DNA of 64,000 bases from Hexactinellida sp. DTS-2022 (GCA_028753945.1 JAPNXP010000003.1:1-64000), one strand, 5' to 3'; shown: positions 48,073 through 60,842, numbered from the stretch's first letter. Notes: generated from the sequence alone by a model not told the origin. A program made the numbers and translations.

Positions 48073-48801
48073 TTTTTTTTCGCCAAGTCATCAACGCCTC
48101 AAGGTGTCATGATCCATTTGTTAATTGATCCGAGCCACAAGGAACGGTAGATAAATTTGAAGTTTGTTTCTATCATAAACCATCTTGAGTTTAATTCATT
48201 CATTCATTATGTATTGATAATAAATTATATTATTTTATAATTTTTTTAGCAATGTTATCCACGGTTGGTTGAGTTGAGTCAACAAATTCCTTATATTATA
48301 TTATTATATATATATAATCCATTGTATAGTAATACTACAATTAAATAGAAGCCAGCTGGAATTTATAAGTTAAATCAATATATTTATCGCAAGTTGAAAC
48401 AATAGAATAAGATTTAACAAGTCAAATCAATATAATTATTACAAGTTGAAACAATAGAATTAGATTTAACACTTTCAATGGAACTGAAGTGTTAGTAAAG
48501 AAATGAAACTTGCAACTCTATTGTGGCACTAACGAAACCCAATTTAAAAATTCGTGCACTGTGAAAAGGTGTAGAATTTAATTCTCTATCCGTACATGTA
48601 AATTTTATCAAGCTCAATATTAATTATTTCATGTTATGAGCTATAATTAGCTTAAATAGGTGTTGAAATCATTTGATAAAAAATCGTAACCCCAGGTGCA
48701 AATTAGACGGTCACTCCGCAACTACATGCCAAATTTCAGCCCTCAATGTATACAGGTGTGGCCAGAGCACCTGCTACGGAGAAATAATAATAAAAGAAAA
48801 T

Positions 48802-48914
48802 CCAAAATTGCACCCTGTGCCGACGCATGTTCCTTTGGTGGCACTATATTTTGTTGGTTGTTTATTGATAGTGCCTCCAAAGGAACATGCTGTCGGCGCA
48901 GGCTGCAATTTTGG
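48802..48914 (+). repeat. Palindromic hairpin cassette 19
   Basis: Left GCACCCTGTG, right GCAGGCTGC: changed on one arm only. Identical to cassette 20. Confidence 0.92.
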
Positions 48915-49355
48915 ATTTTTTTACGCCAAGTCATCAACGCCCAAGGTGTGAAGAAGCATTTGTTAATTGGTCTGAGTCACAAGGAACGGTAGATAAATTT
49001 GAAGTTTGTTTCTATCTTAAACCATCTTGAGTTTGATGCCATTCATTCATTATGTATTGATAATAAATTATATTATTAGTTATTTATCTTAGCATTGTTA
49101 TCCACGGTTGAGTTGAATTAAGTCAACAAATTCCTTATATTATATTATTTTATTTAATCCATTGTATGGTAAATTAAATAGAAGCCAGCTGCAATTTATA
49201 AGTTAAGTCAATTTAATTATCGCAAGTTGAATCAATAGAGTAAGATTTAACAAGTTAAATCAATATAATTATTACAAGTTGAAACAATGGAATTAGATTT
49301 AACAGTTATACTGAAACTGAAGTGTGAGTAAACAAAGAAATTTCAACCCCCATTT

Positions 49356-49490
49356 ATGGCAGAAATAAAAGTCTTTATTGAAAGTTTTCTTCTCCCATCA
49401 GACGCGGAATCTTATGGTGAATCCAAATGTGAAATAAAATTTGGGGGTTTAGTAAAACATATTTTGTGTTATGGACCAGACAAATTTTGA
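49356..49490 (+). CDS. 44-codon repeat frame
   Basis: MAEIKVFIESFLLPSDAESY, ILCYGPDKF. Confidence 0.28.
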   Translation: MAEIKVFIESFLLPSDAESYGESKCEIKFGGLVKHILCYGPDKF

Positions 49491-49656
49491 AAGGTGTCAA
49501 AGATGTGTCAAAAATTTCTTAATCAAAAATCGTTACCCCAGGTGCAAATTAGACGGTCCCATCGCACCTACATGCAAAGTTTAAGCCCATCAACTATAAA
49601 GCTCTGGCCAGGGCACCGTCTACGGAAAAAAAATAATAAAAAAAATAAGAAAAAAT

Positions 49657-49770
49657 CCAAAATTGCACCCTGTGCCGACGCATGTTCCTTTGGTGGCACT
49701 ATATTTTGTTGGTTGTTTATTGATAGTGCCTCCAAAGGAACATGCTGTCGGCGCAGGCTGCAATTTTGGA
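49657..49770 (+). repeat. Palindromic hairpin cassette 20
   Basis: Tandem duplicate of cassette 19 with the same one-arm change. Confidence 0.92.
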
Positions 49771-50210
49771 TTTTTTTACGCCAAGTCATCAACGCCCAAG
49801 GTGTGAAGAAGCATTTGTTAATTGGTCTGAGTCACAAGGAACGGTAGATAAATTTGAAGTTTGTTTCTATCTTAAACCATCTTGAGTTTGATGCCATTCA
49901 TTCATTATGTATTGATAATAAATTATATTATTAGTTATTTATATTAGCATTGTTATCCACGGTGAGTTGAATTAAGTCAACAAATTCCTTATATTATATT
50001 ATATTATTTAATCCATTGTATGGTAAATTAAATAGAAGCCAGCTGCAATTTATAAGTTAAATCAATTTAATTATCGCAAGTTGAATCAATAGAGTAAGAT
50101 TTAACAAGTTAAATAAATATAATTATTACAAGTTGAAACAATGGAATTAGAATTCACAGTTTTATTGAAATTGAAGTGTTGAGTAAACAAAGAAATTTCA
50201 ACCCCCATTT

Positions 50211-50345
50211 ATGGCAGAAATAAAACTCTTTATTGAAAGTTTTCTTCTCCCATCAGACGCAGAATCTTATGGTGAATCCAAATGTGAAATAAGATTTGGG
50301 GGTTTAGTAAAACATATTTTGTGTTATGGACCAGACAAATTTTGA
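50211..50345 (+). CDS. 44-codon repeat frame
   Basis: MAEIKLFIESFLLPSDAESY, CEIRFGGLVKHILCYG. Confidence 0.28.
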   Translation: MAEIKLFIESFLLPSDAESYGESKCEIRFGGLVKHILCYGPDKF

Positions 50346-50501
50346 AAGGTGTTAAAGATGTGTCAAAAATTTGTTAATCAAAAATCGTAACCCCAGGTGC
50401 AAATTAGACGGTCCCATCGCACCTACATGCCAAGTTTCAGCCCATCAACTATGAAGCTCAGGCCAGGGCACCGTCTACGGAGAAAAAAAAAAAAAAAAAA
50501 A

Positions 50502-50610
50502 AATTGCAGCCTGTGCCGACGCATGTTCCTTTGGTGGCACTATATTTTGTTGGTGGTTTATAGATAGTGCCTCCAAAGGAACATGCTGTCGGCGCAGGCT
50601 GCAATTTTGG
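50502..50610 (+). repeat. Palindromic hairpin cassette 21
   Basis: Preceded by a run of about 22 A residues that merges with the docking end, so the CC of the outer pair is lost on the left arm only. Confidence 0.9.
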
Positions 50611-51267
50611 ATTTTTTTCGCCAAGTCATCAACGCCCAAGGTGTGAAGAACCATTTGTTAATTGGTCGGAGTCACAAGGAACGGTAGATAAATTTGAATT
50701 TAGTTTCTATCTTAAACCATCTTGAGTTTAATGCCATTCATTCATTATGTATTGATAATAAATTATATTATTAGTTAATTTTTTTAGCAATGTTATCCAC
50801 GGTTGAGTTGAATTAAGTCAACAAATTCCTTATATTATATTATTATATTTAATCCATTGTATAGTAATACTATAATTAAATAGAAGCCAGCTGGAATTTA
50901 TAAGTTAAATCAATTTAATTATCGCGAGTTGAATCAATAGAGTAAGATTTAACAGTTTTACTGAATCTGAAGTGTGAGGAAACACAGGAGATTGGCACCC
51001 CAATTATGGCGCAAACCTAGGCTAAGTTGAACATTTGCGAATTGCCAAAAGGTGTAGAATTTAATTCTCTATCCGTATATGTAAAATTCATCAAGCTAAC
51101 TATTAATTATTTAATGCTATGAGCCATAATTAGTTTAAATAGGTGTTAATTATTTGATCAAAAATCGTAACCCCAGGTGCGAATTTGACGTTCACTCCGC
51201 AACTGCATGCCAAATTTCAGCCCTTAATGTATACAGGTGTGGCCAGGGCACCTGCTACGGAGAAATA

Positions 51268-52523
51268 ATAAAGGCAGTGATTCCAATACTGGGCCACTAT
51301 ACTATAGTATAGTCGGCACAGTAATAATAAAGGCAGTGATTCTAATACTGGGCCACTATACTATAGTATAGTCGGCACAGTAATAATAATAAAGGCAGTG
51401 ATTCCAATACTGGGCCACTATACTATAGTATAGACGGCACAGTAAAAATAAAGGCAGTGATTCCAATACTGGTCCACTATACTATAGTATAGTCGGCACA
51501 GTAATAACCAAGGCAGTAAGATTAGAACTGGGCCACTATACTATAGTATAGTCGGCACAGTAATAATAACCAAGGCAGTAAGATTAGAACTGGGCCACTA
51601 TACTATAGTATAGTCGGCACAGTAATAATAACCAAGGCACTAAGATTAGAACTGGGCCACTATACTGTAGTATAGTCGGCACAGTAATAAAGCCAGTGAT
51701 TCTAATACTGGGCCACTATACTATAGTATAGTCGGCACAGTAAAATAATATTAAAGGCAGTAAGATTAGAACTGGGCCACTATACTATAGTATAGTCGGC
51801 ACAGTAAAAAAAATAATAATATTAAAGGCAGTAAGATTAGAACTGGGCCACTATACTATAGTATAGTCGGCACAGTAAAAATAATAATAAAGGCAGTGAT
51901 TCCAATACTGGGCCACTATGCTATAGTATAGTCGGCACAGTTAAAATAATAATAAAGGCAGTGATTCCAATACTGGGCCACTATACTATAGTATAGTCGG
52001 CACAGTAATAAAGGCAGTGAGATTAGAACTGGGCCACTATACTATAGTATAGTCGGCACAGTAATAATAACTTACCAAAGCACTAAGACCAATACTGGGC
52101 CACTATACTATAGTATAGTCGGCACAGTAAAAAAAATAATAATATTAAAGGCAGTAAGATTAGAACTGGGCCACTATACTATAGTATAGTCGGCACAGTA
52201 AAAATAATAATAAAGGCAGTGATTCCAATACTGGGACACTATGCTATAGTATAGTCGGCACAGTTAAAATAATAATAAAGGCAGTGATTCCAATACTGGG
52301 CCACTATACTATAGTATAGTCGGCACAGTAATAAAGGCAGTGAGATTAGAACTGGGCCACTATACTATAGTATAGTCGGCACAGTAATAATAACTTACCA
52401 AAGCACTAAGACCAATACTGGGCCACTATACTATAGTATAGTCGGCACAGTAATAATAACTTACCAAAGCACTAAGACCAATGCTGGGCCACTATACTAT
52501 AGTATTGTCGGCACAGTAATAAG
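51268..52523 (+). repeat. Array of 20 small palindromic cassettes
   Basis: Twenty cassettes of the three subtypes (GGCAGTGATTCCAATACT, GGCAGTAAGATTAGAACT, CAAAGCACTAAGACCAATAC) at 56-70-bp spacing with TAA-type spacers. A block of five recurs with a 323-bp period: the rare variant CACTATGCTATAG and the GCACAGTTAAAAT variant appear at 51913-51945 and again at 52236-52268. It follows docking sequence GGGCACCTGCTACGGAG directly, with no hairpin, and forms the right edge of domain 3. Confidence 0.95.
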
Positions 52524-53211
52524 TTAACCTGTGGCTAGTGTATTACACACACTACTTAACGGCGGAAGCTAACGCGCGCTTAAATTCATTCTGGGTTGTG
52601 ATTCGTTAATGTCATCTGTTTGGGAAATGATGTGTTATGTATGTTATTCTCATTACTTATTAGTTATTAATTATTAGTTAATAATATATGATATTGGCCC
52701 AATAATTCTTAATTAAGGTATGCTCATTTCAGCTCCATTAAAATGTTAGCTTGTTAGCTCAAATAAATTGTAACACGTGGCTGATAAATTATACGCAATT
52801 ATTTATTTCAGTGTATTGTATTGCAAAGTAATTTACTTAGCCTGGGATTTAATCTCTGCATAATAATGGTTAAATCCAGGGTTGTAAATATTTGATTTAA
52901 TTGATAGTACGTAATAATAAACAAAATCAATCTAATAATTAGACAGATCCTAAATCCTTGATGAATCAACTAATTAATTTCATAATTTCAGTATAGGTTA
53001 GAAACTACGTAATTCCATTCATTGTCTTATTCATAGGAAGCCAATATAGGTGTAATAAATAAACAAAGAGAAGTTAACTACTCGAGTGCATTCTTGTTAA
53101 CCAAACAAATCAGATCACCCACATAGTGCTAAGAATAATATGATACATTTTAACTAATAACTTTCGTTAATCACTCTTACTTGAATTGTTTGCAATAGAA
53201 CACAGTCGAAA
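52524..53211. other. Unassigned spacer
   Basis: No gene, hairpin or cassette recognised. AT-rich, with TATTAGTTATTAATTATTAG near 52659. Confidence 0.5.
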
Positions 53212-53575
53212 ATCGATTTTGCACTTTGCTATACCTGTGTTGGTACGATACACTATTTATGGTTGATTAGTGTAGGGACTAATTAATTAACTGTGTCACA
53301 ATCAGAAGAAAAAATGGGAATTCGTAAACTGCTATCAGGTGTAGAAATTTAGTGTACGTCTAATGCTTTGAATTTTCTACAGATCGGAGCAAAATTGGGA
53401 AGCTAGTACAAAATATCTGTTTTTCGAAACTGTGACGTCATAATCCCGTTATTTTGTTTCAAAAACCAAGAGATGGTTGTCGCAGTACAAAATTATCCCT
53501 GTATACACATTTTCAGATTTCTGGGACTCGTAGTCTTTCCAATCAATTACGGACAAACATCCACACACACACACA
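53212..53575 (-). mobile_element. Helitron-like element C fragment (minus)
   Basis: Close match (about 95% by eye) to 35390-35715: TTGCTATACCTGTGTTGGTA, GCTATCAGGTGTAGAAATTT, GATCGGAGCAAAATTGGG, GGACTCGTAGTCTTTCCAAT. Its left end has decayed to a plain CA run and its tail is missing. Confidence 0.72.
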
Positions 53576-53581
53576 CACACA

Positions 53582-53670
53582 CGAGTAAGGCCGCGTAGCG
53601 GCCGTTAACTTGAAATGCTTAGCACCGATCTGTCGCAAAGCGACCGAGACCGAAGGGCTCGTAGTATATA
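53582..53670 (+). mobile_element. Helitron-like tail
   Basis: GAGTAAGGCCGCGTAGCGGC, GTTAACTTGAAATGCTTAGC, CGCAAAGCGACCGAGACCGA, GGGCTCGTAGTA: matches the E1/E2 tail. Immediately followed by a TG run and another left-end-like sequence. Confidence 0.65.
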
Positions 53671-53673
53671 AAG

Positions 53674-53883
<210 letters not shown>

Positions 53884-54147
53884 TTGTGTGCCCTCACATC
53901 TCCTATGAGAGTTCTCAACAGATCTGAACCAAATTTTGTAGGTCACTTAGGGTGTATCCAACTACCCAGAATAAGGAGTTTTTAAGAGATATCTACATTT
54001 CTCGAGGAGTTAACTCGAAATTATGATTTTGCCACCTTTTCATACAATTCTATGGGAATTATCAAAGATTATAGTGCTGCTAGAAAAACAATTCAAATTC
54101 TTAATCTATGGTTTTGGTATATGAGAAATCCGAATATGATATTTTTA
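53884..54147 (+). mobile_element. Possible Helitron-like left-end body
   Basis: After TAIL-TG run, CTATGAGAGTTCTCAACAG then ATCTGAACCAAATTTTGTAG has the layout of Helitron heads elsewhere in the window (microsatellite, then a short conserved word, then AAATTTGG-like word), but the words themselves differ. Cut at 54147 by the inverted mosaic domain. Confidence 0.35.
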
Positions 54148-54387
54148 CTGTGCCTACTATACAATAGTATAGTGGCCCAGTTCTAATCTCACTGCCTTTA
54201 TTACTGTGCCGACTATACTATAGTATAGTGGACCAGTATTGGAATCACTGCCTTTATTATTACTGTGCCGACTATACTATAGTATAGTGGCCCAGTATTG
54301 GAATCACTGCCTTTATTTATATTATTACTGTGCCGACTATACTATAGTATAGTGGCCCAGTATTAGAATCACTGCCTTTATTTATAT
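54148..54387 (-). repeat. Small palindromic cassettes, 4 copies
   Basis: First copy has TACTGTGCCTACTATACAAT, a two-base variant; the others are typical. Inner edge of domain 4. Confidence 0.93.
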
Positions 54388-54535
54388 TATTATTATTTCT
54401 CCGTAGCAGGTGCCCTGGCCACACCTGTATACATAGAGGGCTGAAACTTGGCATGTAGATTCGGAGTCGACGTCTAATTTGCACCTGGGGTTACGATTTT
54501 GTATTAACAAATTTTTGACACATCTTTAACACCTT

Positions 54536-54670
54536 TCAAAATTTGTCTGGTCCATAACTCAAAAAATGTTTTACTAAACCCCAAAATTTTATTTCACATT
54601 TGGATTCGCCATAAAATTTTGCGTCTGATGGGAGAAGAAATTTTTCAATAAAGGGGTCAATTTCTGCCAT
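54536..54670 (-). CDS. 44-codon repeat frame
   Basis: Same as the representative copy at 28272 except AKFYGES, consistent with their being duplicates. Confidence 0.28.
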   Translation of the reverse strand: MAEIDPFIEKFLLPSDAKFYGESKCEIKFWGLVKHFLSYGPDKF

Positions 54671-55692
54671 AAATGGGGGTTGAAATTTCTTTGTTTACTG
54701 ACACTTCAATTTCAGTAAAGTGTTAAATCTAATTCTATTGTTTCAACTTGTAATAATTATATTGATTTAACTTGTTAAATCCTACTCTAGTGATTCAACT
54801 TGCGATAATTATATTGATTTAACTTATAAATTCCAGCTGGCTTCTATTTAATTTTAGTATTACTATACAATTGATTAAATAAAATAATATAATATAAGGA
54901 ATTTGTTGACTCAACTCAACCAACCATGGATAACATTGCTAAAATAAATAACTAATAATATAATTTATTATCAATACATAATGAATGAATGGCATTAAAC
55001 TAAAGATGGTTTATGATAGAACCGTTAAGATTTTACATTCCACAACAACGACAGATTAAGTGATTATATTTATTTCGGCGAGAATATTCTTGCACAATTA
55101 ATGACTGACTTAATTAATTATAATTAATTCATTTTGTATTTAACTTATAGACGGTTCCAAATAGATTATTGGGGTTATCGAGTGCGTGGAATTCAAATAT
55201 TATAGTGAAATTCAATTTAAATTAATAATAATTGCAAATAATTGAACTTAATTTATTTTGCTGTATATAATAATGGTGTTAAATAATAAATAAATAAATT
55301 AAATATTTATACTAACTAGATAAATTTCATTAATCTCAGAGATGATACAAGAAAGAAACAAACTTTCAATTTATCAATTGGTCCTTATGCCACGTAACAC
55401 CTCTACAAATGGGTTTTGACACCTTGAGGTGATGATGACATCGTCAAAAAAATGTGTTTTTACAATTTTGCTAATTCGATATTTAAAATGGGTTAGTTGA
55501 TGTTGGGTGATGACCCAACACACACATAAAAAATGCTGAGTCATCAGCTATTATATTCTACTCAAACTTGAATATCTCTAAAATTATATGAACTAAATGG
55601 AAACTTCCACCACTCTAAGGGTCGATGCCTTCTGTAACACCTTTTTGAAATAATTTAACACCTTCATAGTGATGATGACATGGCGAAAAAAA

Positions 55693-55807
55693 TCCAAAAT
55701 TGCAGCCTGCGCCGACAGAATGTTCTTTTGGAGGCACTATAAATAAACAACCAACAAAATGTAGTGCCACCAAAGGAACATGCGTCGGCACAGGCTGCAA
55801 TTTTGGA
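55693..55807 (-). repeat. Palindromic hairpin cassette 22
   Basis: Inverted partner of cassette 8 with an inner-arm change (CAGAATGTTC). Confidence 0.9.
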
Positions 55808-55970
55808 TTTTATTATTTTTATTTTTATTTTTTCTACGTAGACGGTGCCCTGGCCTGAGCTTTATAGTTGATAGGCTGAAACTTGGCATGTAGGTGCGTA
55901 TGGACCGTCTAATTTGCACCTGGGGTTACGATTTTTGATTAACGAATTTTTGACACATCTTTAACACCTT

Positions 55971-56105
55971 TCAAAATTTGTCTGGTCCATAACTCAAAAT
56001 ATGTTTTACTAAACCCCCAAATTTTATTTCACATTTGGATTCACCATAAAATTCTGCGTCTGATGGGAGAGGAATATTTTCAAAAATAAGTTTAATTTCT
56101 GCCAT
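55971..56105 (-). CDS. 44-codon repeat frame
   Basis: Identical to 29207-29341 in the parts compared. Confidence 0.28.
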   Translation of the reverse strand: MAEIKLIFENIPLPSDAEFYGESKCEIKFGGLVKHILSYGPDKF

Positions 56106-57135
56106 AAATGGGGTTTGAAATTTCTTTGTTTACTCGCACTTCGATTTCAGTAAAAGTGTTAAATCTAATTCTATTGTTTCAACTTGTAATAATTATATTG
56201 ATTTAACTTGTTAAATCTTACTCTATTGTTTCAACTTGAGATAAATATATTGATTCAACTTATAAATTCCAGCTGGCTTCTATTTAATTGTAGTATTACT
56301 ATACAATGGATTAAATAAAATATAATGATATAAGGAATTTGTTGACTAAACTCAAATCACCGTGGATAACATTGCTAAAATAAATAACTAATAATTTAAT
56401 TTATTATCAATAAGTAATGAATGAATGGCATTAAACTAAAGATGGTTTATGATAGAACCGTTAAGATTTTACATACCACAACAACGACAGATTATGTGAT
56501 TATATTTACTTCTGCGTTAATATTATTGCACTGTTAATATACTGACGTAATTAATTATAATTAATTCAGTCAGTATATGACTTATATAGATGCTTCCAAT
56601 TTGTTTATTAGGGGTTATCGAGTGTGCGGAATTGAAATTTGATGGACAAATTAATTTATTTATTATTTATGACAAAATAATTAAACTTAATATATATAAG
56701 TTGACATTGAAATTGGTGTTAAATTATAAATAATATTAATAATTATATATACTAATTAATTAAATATCATAAATCTCAGAGATCATAGAAGATAGAAACA
56801 AACTTTCAATTTATCAATTGGTCCTTATGGCACGTGCCACCTATACAAGTGGGTCTTGACACCTTGAGGTGATGATGACATCGTTAAAAAAATGTGTTTT
56901 TACAATTTTGTTAATTCGATATTAAAAATGGGTTAGTTCATGTTGGGTGATGACCCAACACTCACATAGAAAATGCTGAGTCATCAGTTGTTATATTCTA
57001 CTCAAACTTGAATATCGCTAAAAGGAAGTGAACTAAAACGAAACTTCCACCACTCTAAGGGTCGATGCCTTCTGTAACACCTTTTTGAAATGATTTAACA
57101 CCTTTATAGTGATGATGACTTGGCGAAAAAAAAAT

Positions 57136-57246
57136 CCAAAATTGCATCCTGTGCCGACAGCATGTTCCATTGGAGGCACTATCAATAAACCACCAACAAA
57201 ATATAGTGCCACCCAAGGAACATGCGTCGGCACAGGATCCAATTTT
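57136..57246 (-). repeat. Palindromic hairpin cassette 23
   Basis: Partner of cassette 5 (GCATCC type). The outer end reads GGATCCAATTTTTT and runs straight into a small cassette at 57252. Confidence 0.9.
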
Positions 57247-57251
57247 TTTTT

Positions 57252-57372
57252 ACTGTGCCGACTATACTATAGTATAGTGGCCCAGTTCTAATCTTACTGC
57301 CTTGGTTATTATTACTGTGCCGACTATACTATAGTATAGTGGCCCAGTATTGGAATCACTGCCTTTATTATT
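57252..57372 (-). repeat. Small palindromic cassettes, 2 copies
   Basis: AAGATTAGAACT and GGCAGTGATTC subtypes between hairpin 23 and a docking end. Confidence 0.93.
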
Positions 57373-58157
57373 TATATTTATATTTTTCTCCGTAGACTGT
57401 GCCCTGGCCAGAGCTTTATAGTTGATGGGCTGAAACTTGGCATGTAGGTGCGTATGGACCGTCTAATTTGCACCTGGGGTTACGATTTTTGACTACCACG
57501 TTTTGGACACATTTTTAACACCTTTCAAAATTTGTCTGGTCCATTACTCAAAAAATGTTTTACTAAACCACCAAATTATATTTCACTTTTGGATTCATCA
57601 TAAAATTCTACGTCTGATGGGAGAAGAAACTTTTCAATAAAGGGGTCAATTTCTGCCATAAATGGGGGTTGAAATTTCTTTGTTTACTCACACTTCAATT
57701 TCAGTAAAGTGTTAAATCTAATTCTATTGTTTCAACTTGTAATAATTATATTGATTTAACTTGTTAAATCCTACTCTAGTGATTCAACTTGCGATAATTA
57801 TATTGATTTAACTTGTTAAATCTTACTCTATTGATTCAACTCGCGATAATTATATTGATTTAACTTATAAATTCCACCTGGCTTCTATTTAATTGTAGTA
57901 TTACTATACAATGGATTAAATTAAATTAATTTATATAATGAATTTGTTGACTAAACTCAAATCACCGTGGATAACATTGCTAAAATAAATAACCAATAAT
58001 ATAATTTATTATCAATACATAATGAATGAATGGCATTAAACTCTAGATAGTTTATGATAGAAACAAACTTAAAATTCAACAATCGTTTCTTGTGACTCCG
58101 ACCACTTAACAAATGGTTCTTCACACCTTGGGCGTTGATGACTTGGTGAAAAAAAAT

Positions 58158-58268
58158 CCAAAATTGCAGCCTGCGCCGACAGCATGTTCCTTTGGAGGCA
58201 CTATCAATAAACCACCAACAAAATATAGTGCCACCAAAGGAACATGCGTCGGCACAGGCTGCAAATTT
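58158..58268 (-). repeat. Palindromic hairpin cassette 24
   Basis: The outer end GCTGCAAATTTTACTGTGCC passes directly into a small cassette, so the hairpin base and cassette are joined with a few bases lost. Confidence 0.9.
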
Positions 58269-58400
58269 TACTGTGCCGACTATACTATAGTATAGTGGCC
58301 CAGTTCTAATCTTACTGCCTTTATTTTATTTTTATTATTTTTACTGTGCCGACTATACTATAGTATAGTGGCCCAGTTCTAATCTTACTGCCTTTATTTT
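58267..58400 (-). repeat. Small palindromic cassettes, 2 copies
   Basis: Two AAGATTAGAACT subtypes separated by TTTATTTTTATTATTTTT, abutting hairpin 24. Confidence 0.93.
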
Positions 58401-59140
58401 TATTTTTATTATTTTTATTTCTCCGTAGCAGGTGCCCTGGCCACACCTATATACATAGAGGGCTGAAACTTGGCATGAAGGTTCGGAGTCGACGTCTAAT
58501 TTGCAGCTGGGGTTACGATTTTTGATTAACAAATTTTGGACACATCTTTAACACCTTTCAAAATTTGTCTGGTCCATAACTCAAAATATGGTTTAATAAA
58601 CCCCAAAATTTTATTTCATATTTAGATTCATCTTAAAATTCTGCGTCTGATGGGGGAAGTCAATTTGTTAAAATTGGTTTAATTTCTGCCATAAATGGGG
58701 GCTGAAATTTCTTTGTTTACTCAACACTTCAATTTCAATAAAACTGTTAAATCTAATTCTATTGTTTCAACTTGTAATGATTATATTGATTTAACTTGTT
58801 AAATCTTACTCTATTGTTTCAACTTACGATAAATATATTGATTCAACTTATAAATTCCAGCTGGCTTCTATTTAATTGTAGTATTACTATACAATGGATT
58901 AAATTTAATAATATAATATAAGGAATTTGTTGACTTAATTCAACTCAACCGTGGATAACATTGCTAAAATAAATTACTAATAATATAATTTATCATCAAT
59001 ACATAATGGATTAATGGCATTAAACTCTAGATGGTTTATGATAGAAACAAACTTCAAATTCAACAATCGTTCCTTATGACTCCAACCAAATAACAAATGG
59101 TTCTTGACACCTTGGGCGTTGATGACTTGGCGAAAAAAAT

Positions 59141-59254
59141 CCAAAATTGCAGCTTGTGCCGACAGCATCTTCCTTTGGAGGCACTATCAATAAACAACCA
59201 ACAAAATATAGTGCCACCAAAGGAACATGCGTCGGCACAGGCTGCAATTTTGGA
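59141..59254 (-). repeat. Palindromic hairpin cassette 25
   Basis: Inner arm ACAGCATCTTCC carries an unpaired change; the outer arm has GCAGCTTGTG against CACAGGCTGC. Confidence 0.88.
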
Positions 59255-59402
59255 ATTTTTTATTTCTCCGTAGCAGGTGCCCTGGCCACACCATTATACA
59301 TTGAGGGCTGAAACTTGGCATGTAGATGCGGAGTGCCCTTCTAATTTGCACCTGGGGTTACGATTTTTGATTAACCAATTTTGGACACATTTTTGACACC
59401 TT

Positions 59403-59537
59403 TCAAAATTTGTCTGGTCCATGACTAAATAAATGATTTACTAAACCCCAAAATTTTATTTCATTTTTGGATTCATCATAAGATTCTGCGTCTGATGGGT
59501 GAAGAAAACTTTCAATAAATGGTTTAATTTCTGCCAT
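59403..59537 (-). CDS. 44-codon repeat frame
   Basis: MAEIKPFIESFLHPSDAESY, SKNEIKFWGLVNHLFSHG: diverged but open. Confidence 0.28.
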   Translation of the reverse strand: MAEIKPFIESFLHPSDAESYDESKNEIKFWGLVNHLFSHGPDKF

Positions 59538-59988
59538 AAATGGGGGTTGAAATTTCTTTGTATACTCAACACTTCAATTTCAATAAAACTGTGTAATCTA
59601 ATTCCATTGTTTCAACTTGTAATAATTATATTGATTTATCTTGTTAAATCTTTCACTATTGTTTCAACTTGCGATAATTAAATTGATTCAACTTATAAAT
59701 TCCAGCTGGCTTCTATTTAATTATAGTATTACTATGCAATGGATTAAATAAAATACAATAATAGTATAAGAAATTTGTTGACTAAACTCAAATCACCGTG
59801 GATAACATTGCTAAAATAACTAACTAATAATATAATTTATTATCAATACATAATGAATGAATGGCATTAAACTCTAGATGGTTTATGATAGAAACAAACT
59901 TCAAATTTATCTACCGTTCCTTGTGACTCGGACCAAATAACAAATGCTTCTTCACACCTTGGGCGTTGATGACTTGGCTTAAAAAAAT

Positions 59989-60102
59989 CCAAAATTGCAG
60001 CCTGCGCCGACAGCATGTTCCTTTGGCGGCACTATCAATAAACAACCAACAAAATATAGTGCCACCAAAGGAACATGCGTCGGCGCAGGCTGCAATTTTG
60101 GA
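59989..60102 (-). repeat. Palindromic hairpin cassette 26
   Basis: Both outer arms read GCAGCCTGCGCC / GGCGCAGGCTGC, so the CGCC variant is present on both arms (elsewhere usually on one). Confidence 0.92.
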
Positions 60103-60260
60103 TTTTTTTTATTATTATTATTTCTCCGTAGCAGGTGCCCTGGCCACACCTGTATACATAGAGGGCTGAAACTTGGCATGTAGATTCGGAGTCGACGTCT
60201 AATTTGCACCTGGGGTTACGATTTTTGATTAAGAAATTTTTGACACATCTTTAACACCTT

Positions 60261-60395
60261 TCAAATTTTGTCTGGTCCATAACTCAAAAGTTGTTTTACT
60301 AAACCCCCGAATTTTATTTCACATTTGGATTCGCCATAAAATTCTGCGTCTGATGGGTGAAGAAAATTTTCAATAATGGGTTTAATTTCTGCCAT
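60261..60395 (-). CDS. 44-codon repeat frame
   Basis: MAEIKPIIENFLHPSDAEFY, VKQLLSYGPDKI. Confidence 0.28.
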   Translation of the reverse strand: MAEIKPIIENFLHPSDAEFYGESKCEIKFGGLVKQLLSYGPDKI

Positions 60396-60842
60396 AAATG
60401 GGGCTTGAAATTTCTTTGTTTACTCACACTTCAATTTCAGTAAAACTGTGAAATCTAATTCCATTGTTTCAACTTGTACTAATTATATTGATTTAACTTG
60501 TTAAATCTTTCACTATTCTTTCAACTTGCGATAATTAAATTGATTCAACTTATAAATTCCAGCTGGCTTCTATTTAATTTTAGTATTACTATACAATGGA
60601 TTAAATATAATATAATAATAAAAGGAATTTGTTGACTTAATTCAACTCAACCGTGGATAACATTGCTAAAATAAATTACTAATAATATAATTTATTATCA
60701 ATACATAATGGATTAATGGCATTAAACTCTAGATGGTTTATGATAGAAACAAACTTCAAATTTATCTACCGTTCCTTGTGACTCGGACCAATTAACAAAT
60801 GCTTCTTCACACCTTAGGCGTTGATGAATTGGCGAAAAAAAA

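Larger units (their letters stand above)
48802..50120 (+). repeat. Recent tandem duplication, 855-bp period
   Basis: The block 48802-49265 recurs at 49657-50120 with very few differences (for example TATTTATCTTAGC versus TATTTATATTAGC, GGTTGAG versus GGTGAG). Period 855 bp, one short unit. Confidence 0.88.
40117..52523 (+). repeat. Mosaic repeat family, domain 3 (forward)
   Basis: About fourteen units, short and long. The left edge is the base of hairpin 11 (no docking sequence); the right edge is the last copy of the large cassette array. Units at 44.7-47.0 kb carry the older docking subtype (GTGCACATCTGTAACCCA) and the AATTGTGGCACAAACGAAGC variant in place of the 44-codon frame, so old and young subtypes are interleaved. 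Units at 48.6 and 51.1 kb begin with a third upstream variant (TTAGCTTAAATAGGTGTTG). Confidence 0.93.

Noticed and set aside
27300-50160. A 14-codon ATG frame (MELDFTVLLKLKCE) upstream of the 44-codon frame and a tiny GTGAGT..CAG intron between them
   Set aside because: Joining them gives an immediate stop, and several copies have a one-base loss in the 14-codon frame.
24640-50470. Recurring frames such as MQIRRSHRTYMPSF and CKLDGPIAPTCQVS
   Set aside because: They are the docking sequence read in two frames, start at non-ATG codons or shift, and run into the hairpins and TAA spacers.
51268-52523. CRISPR-like array
   Set aside because: The repeated part is longer than the spacers, spacers are TAA-type low complexity rather than unique, and the context is eukaryotic.
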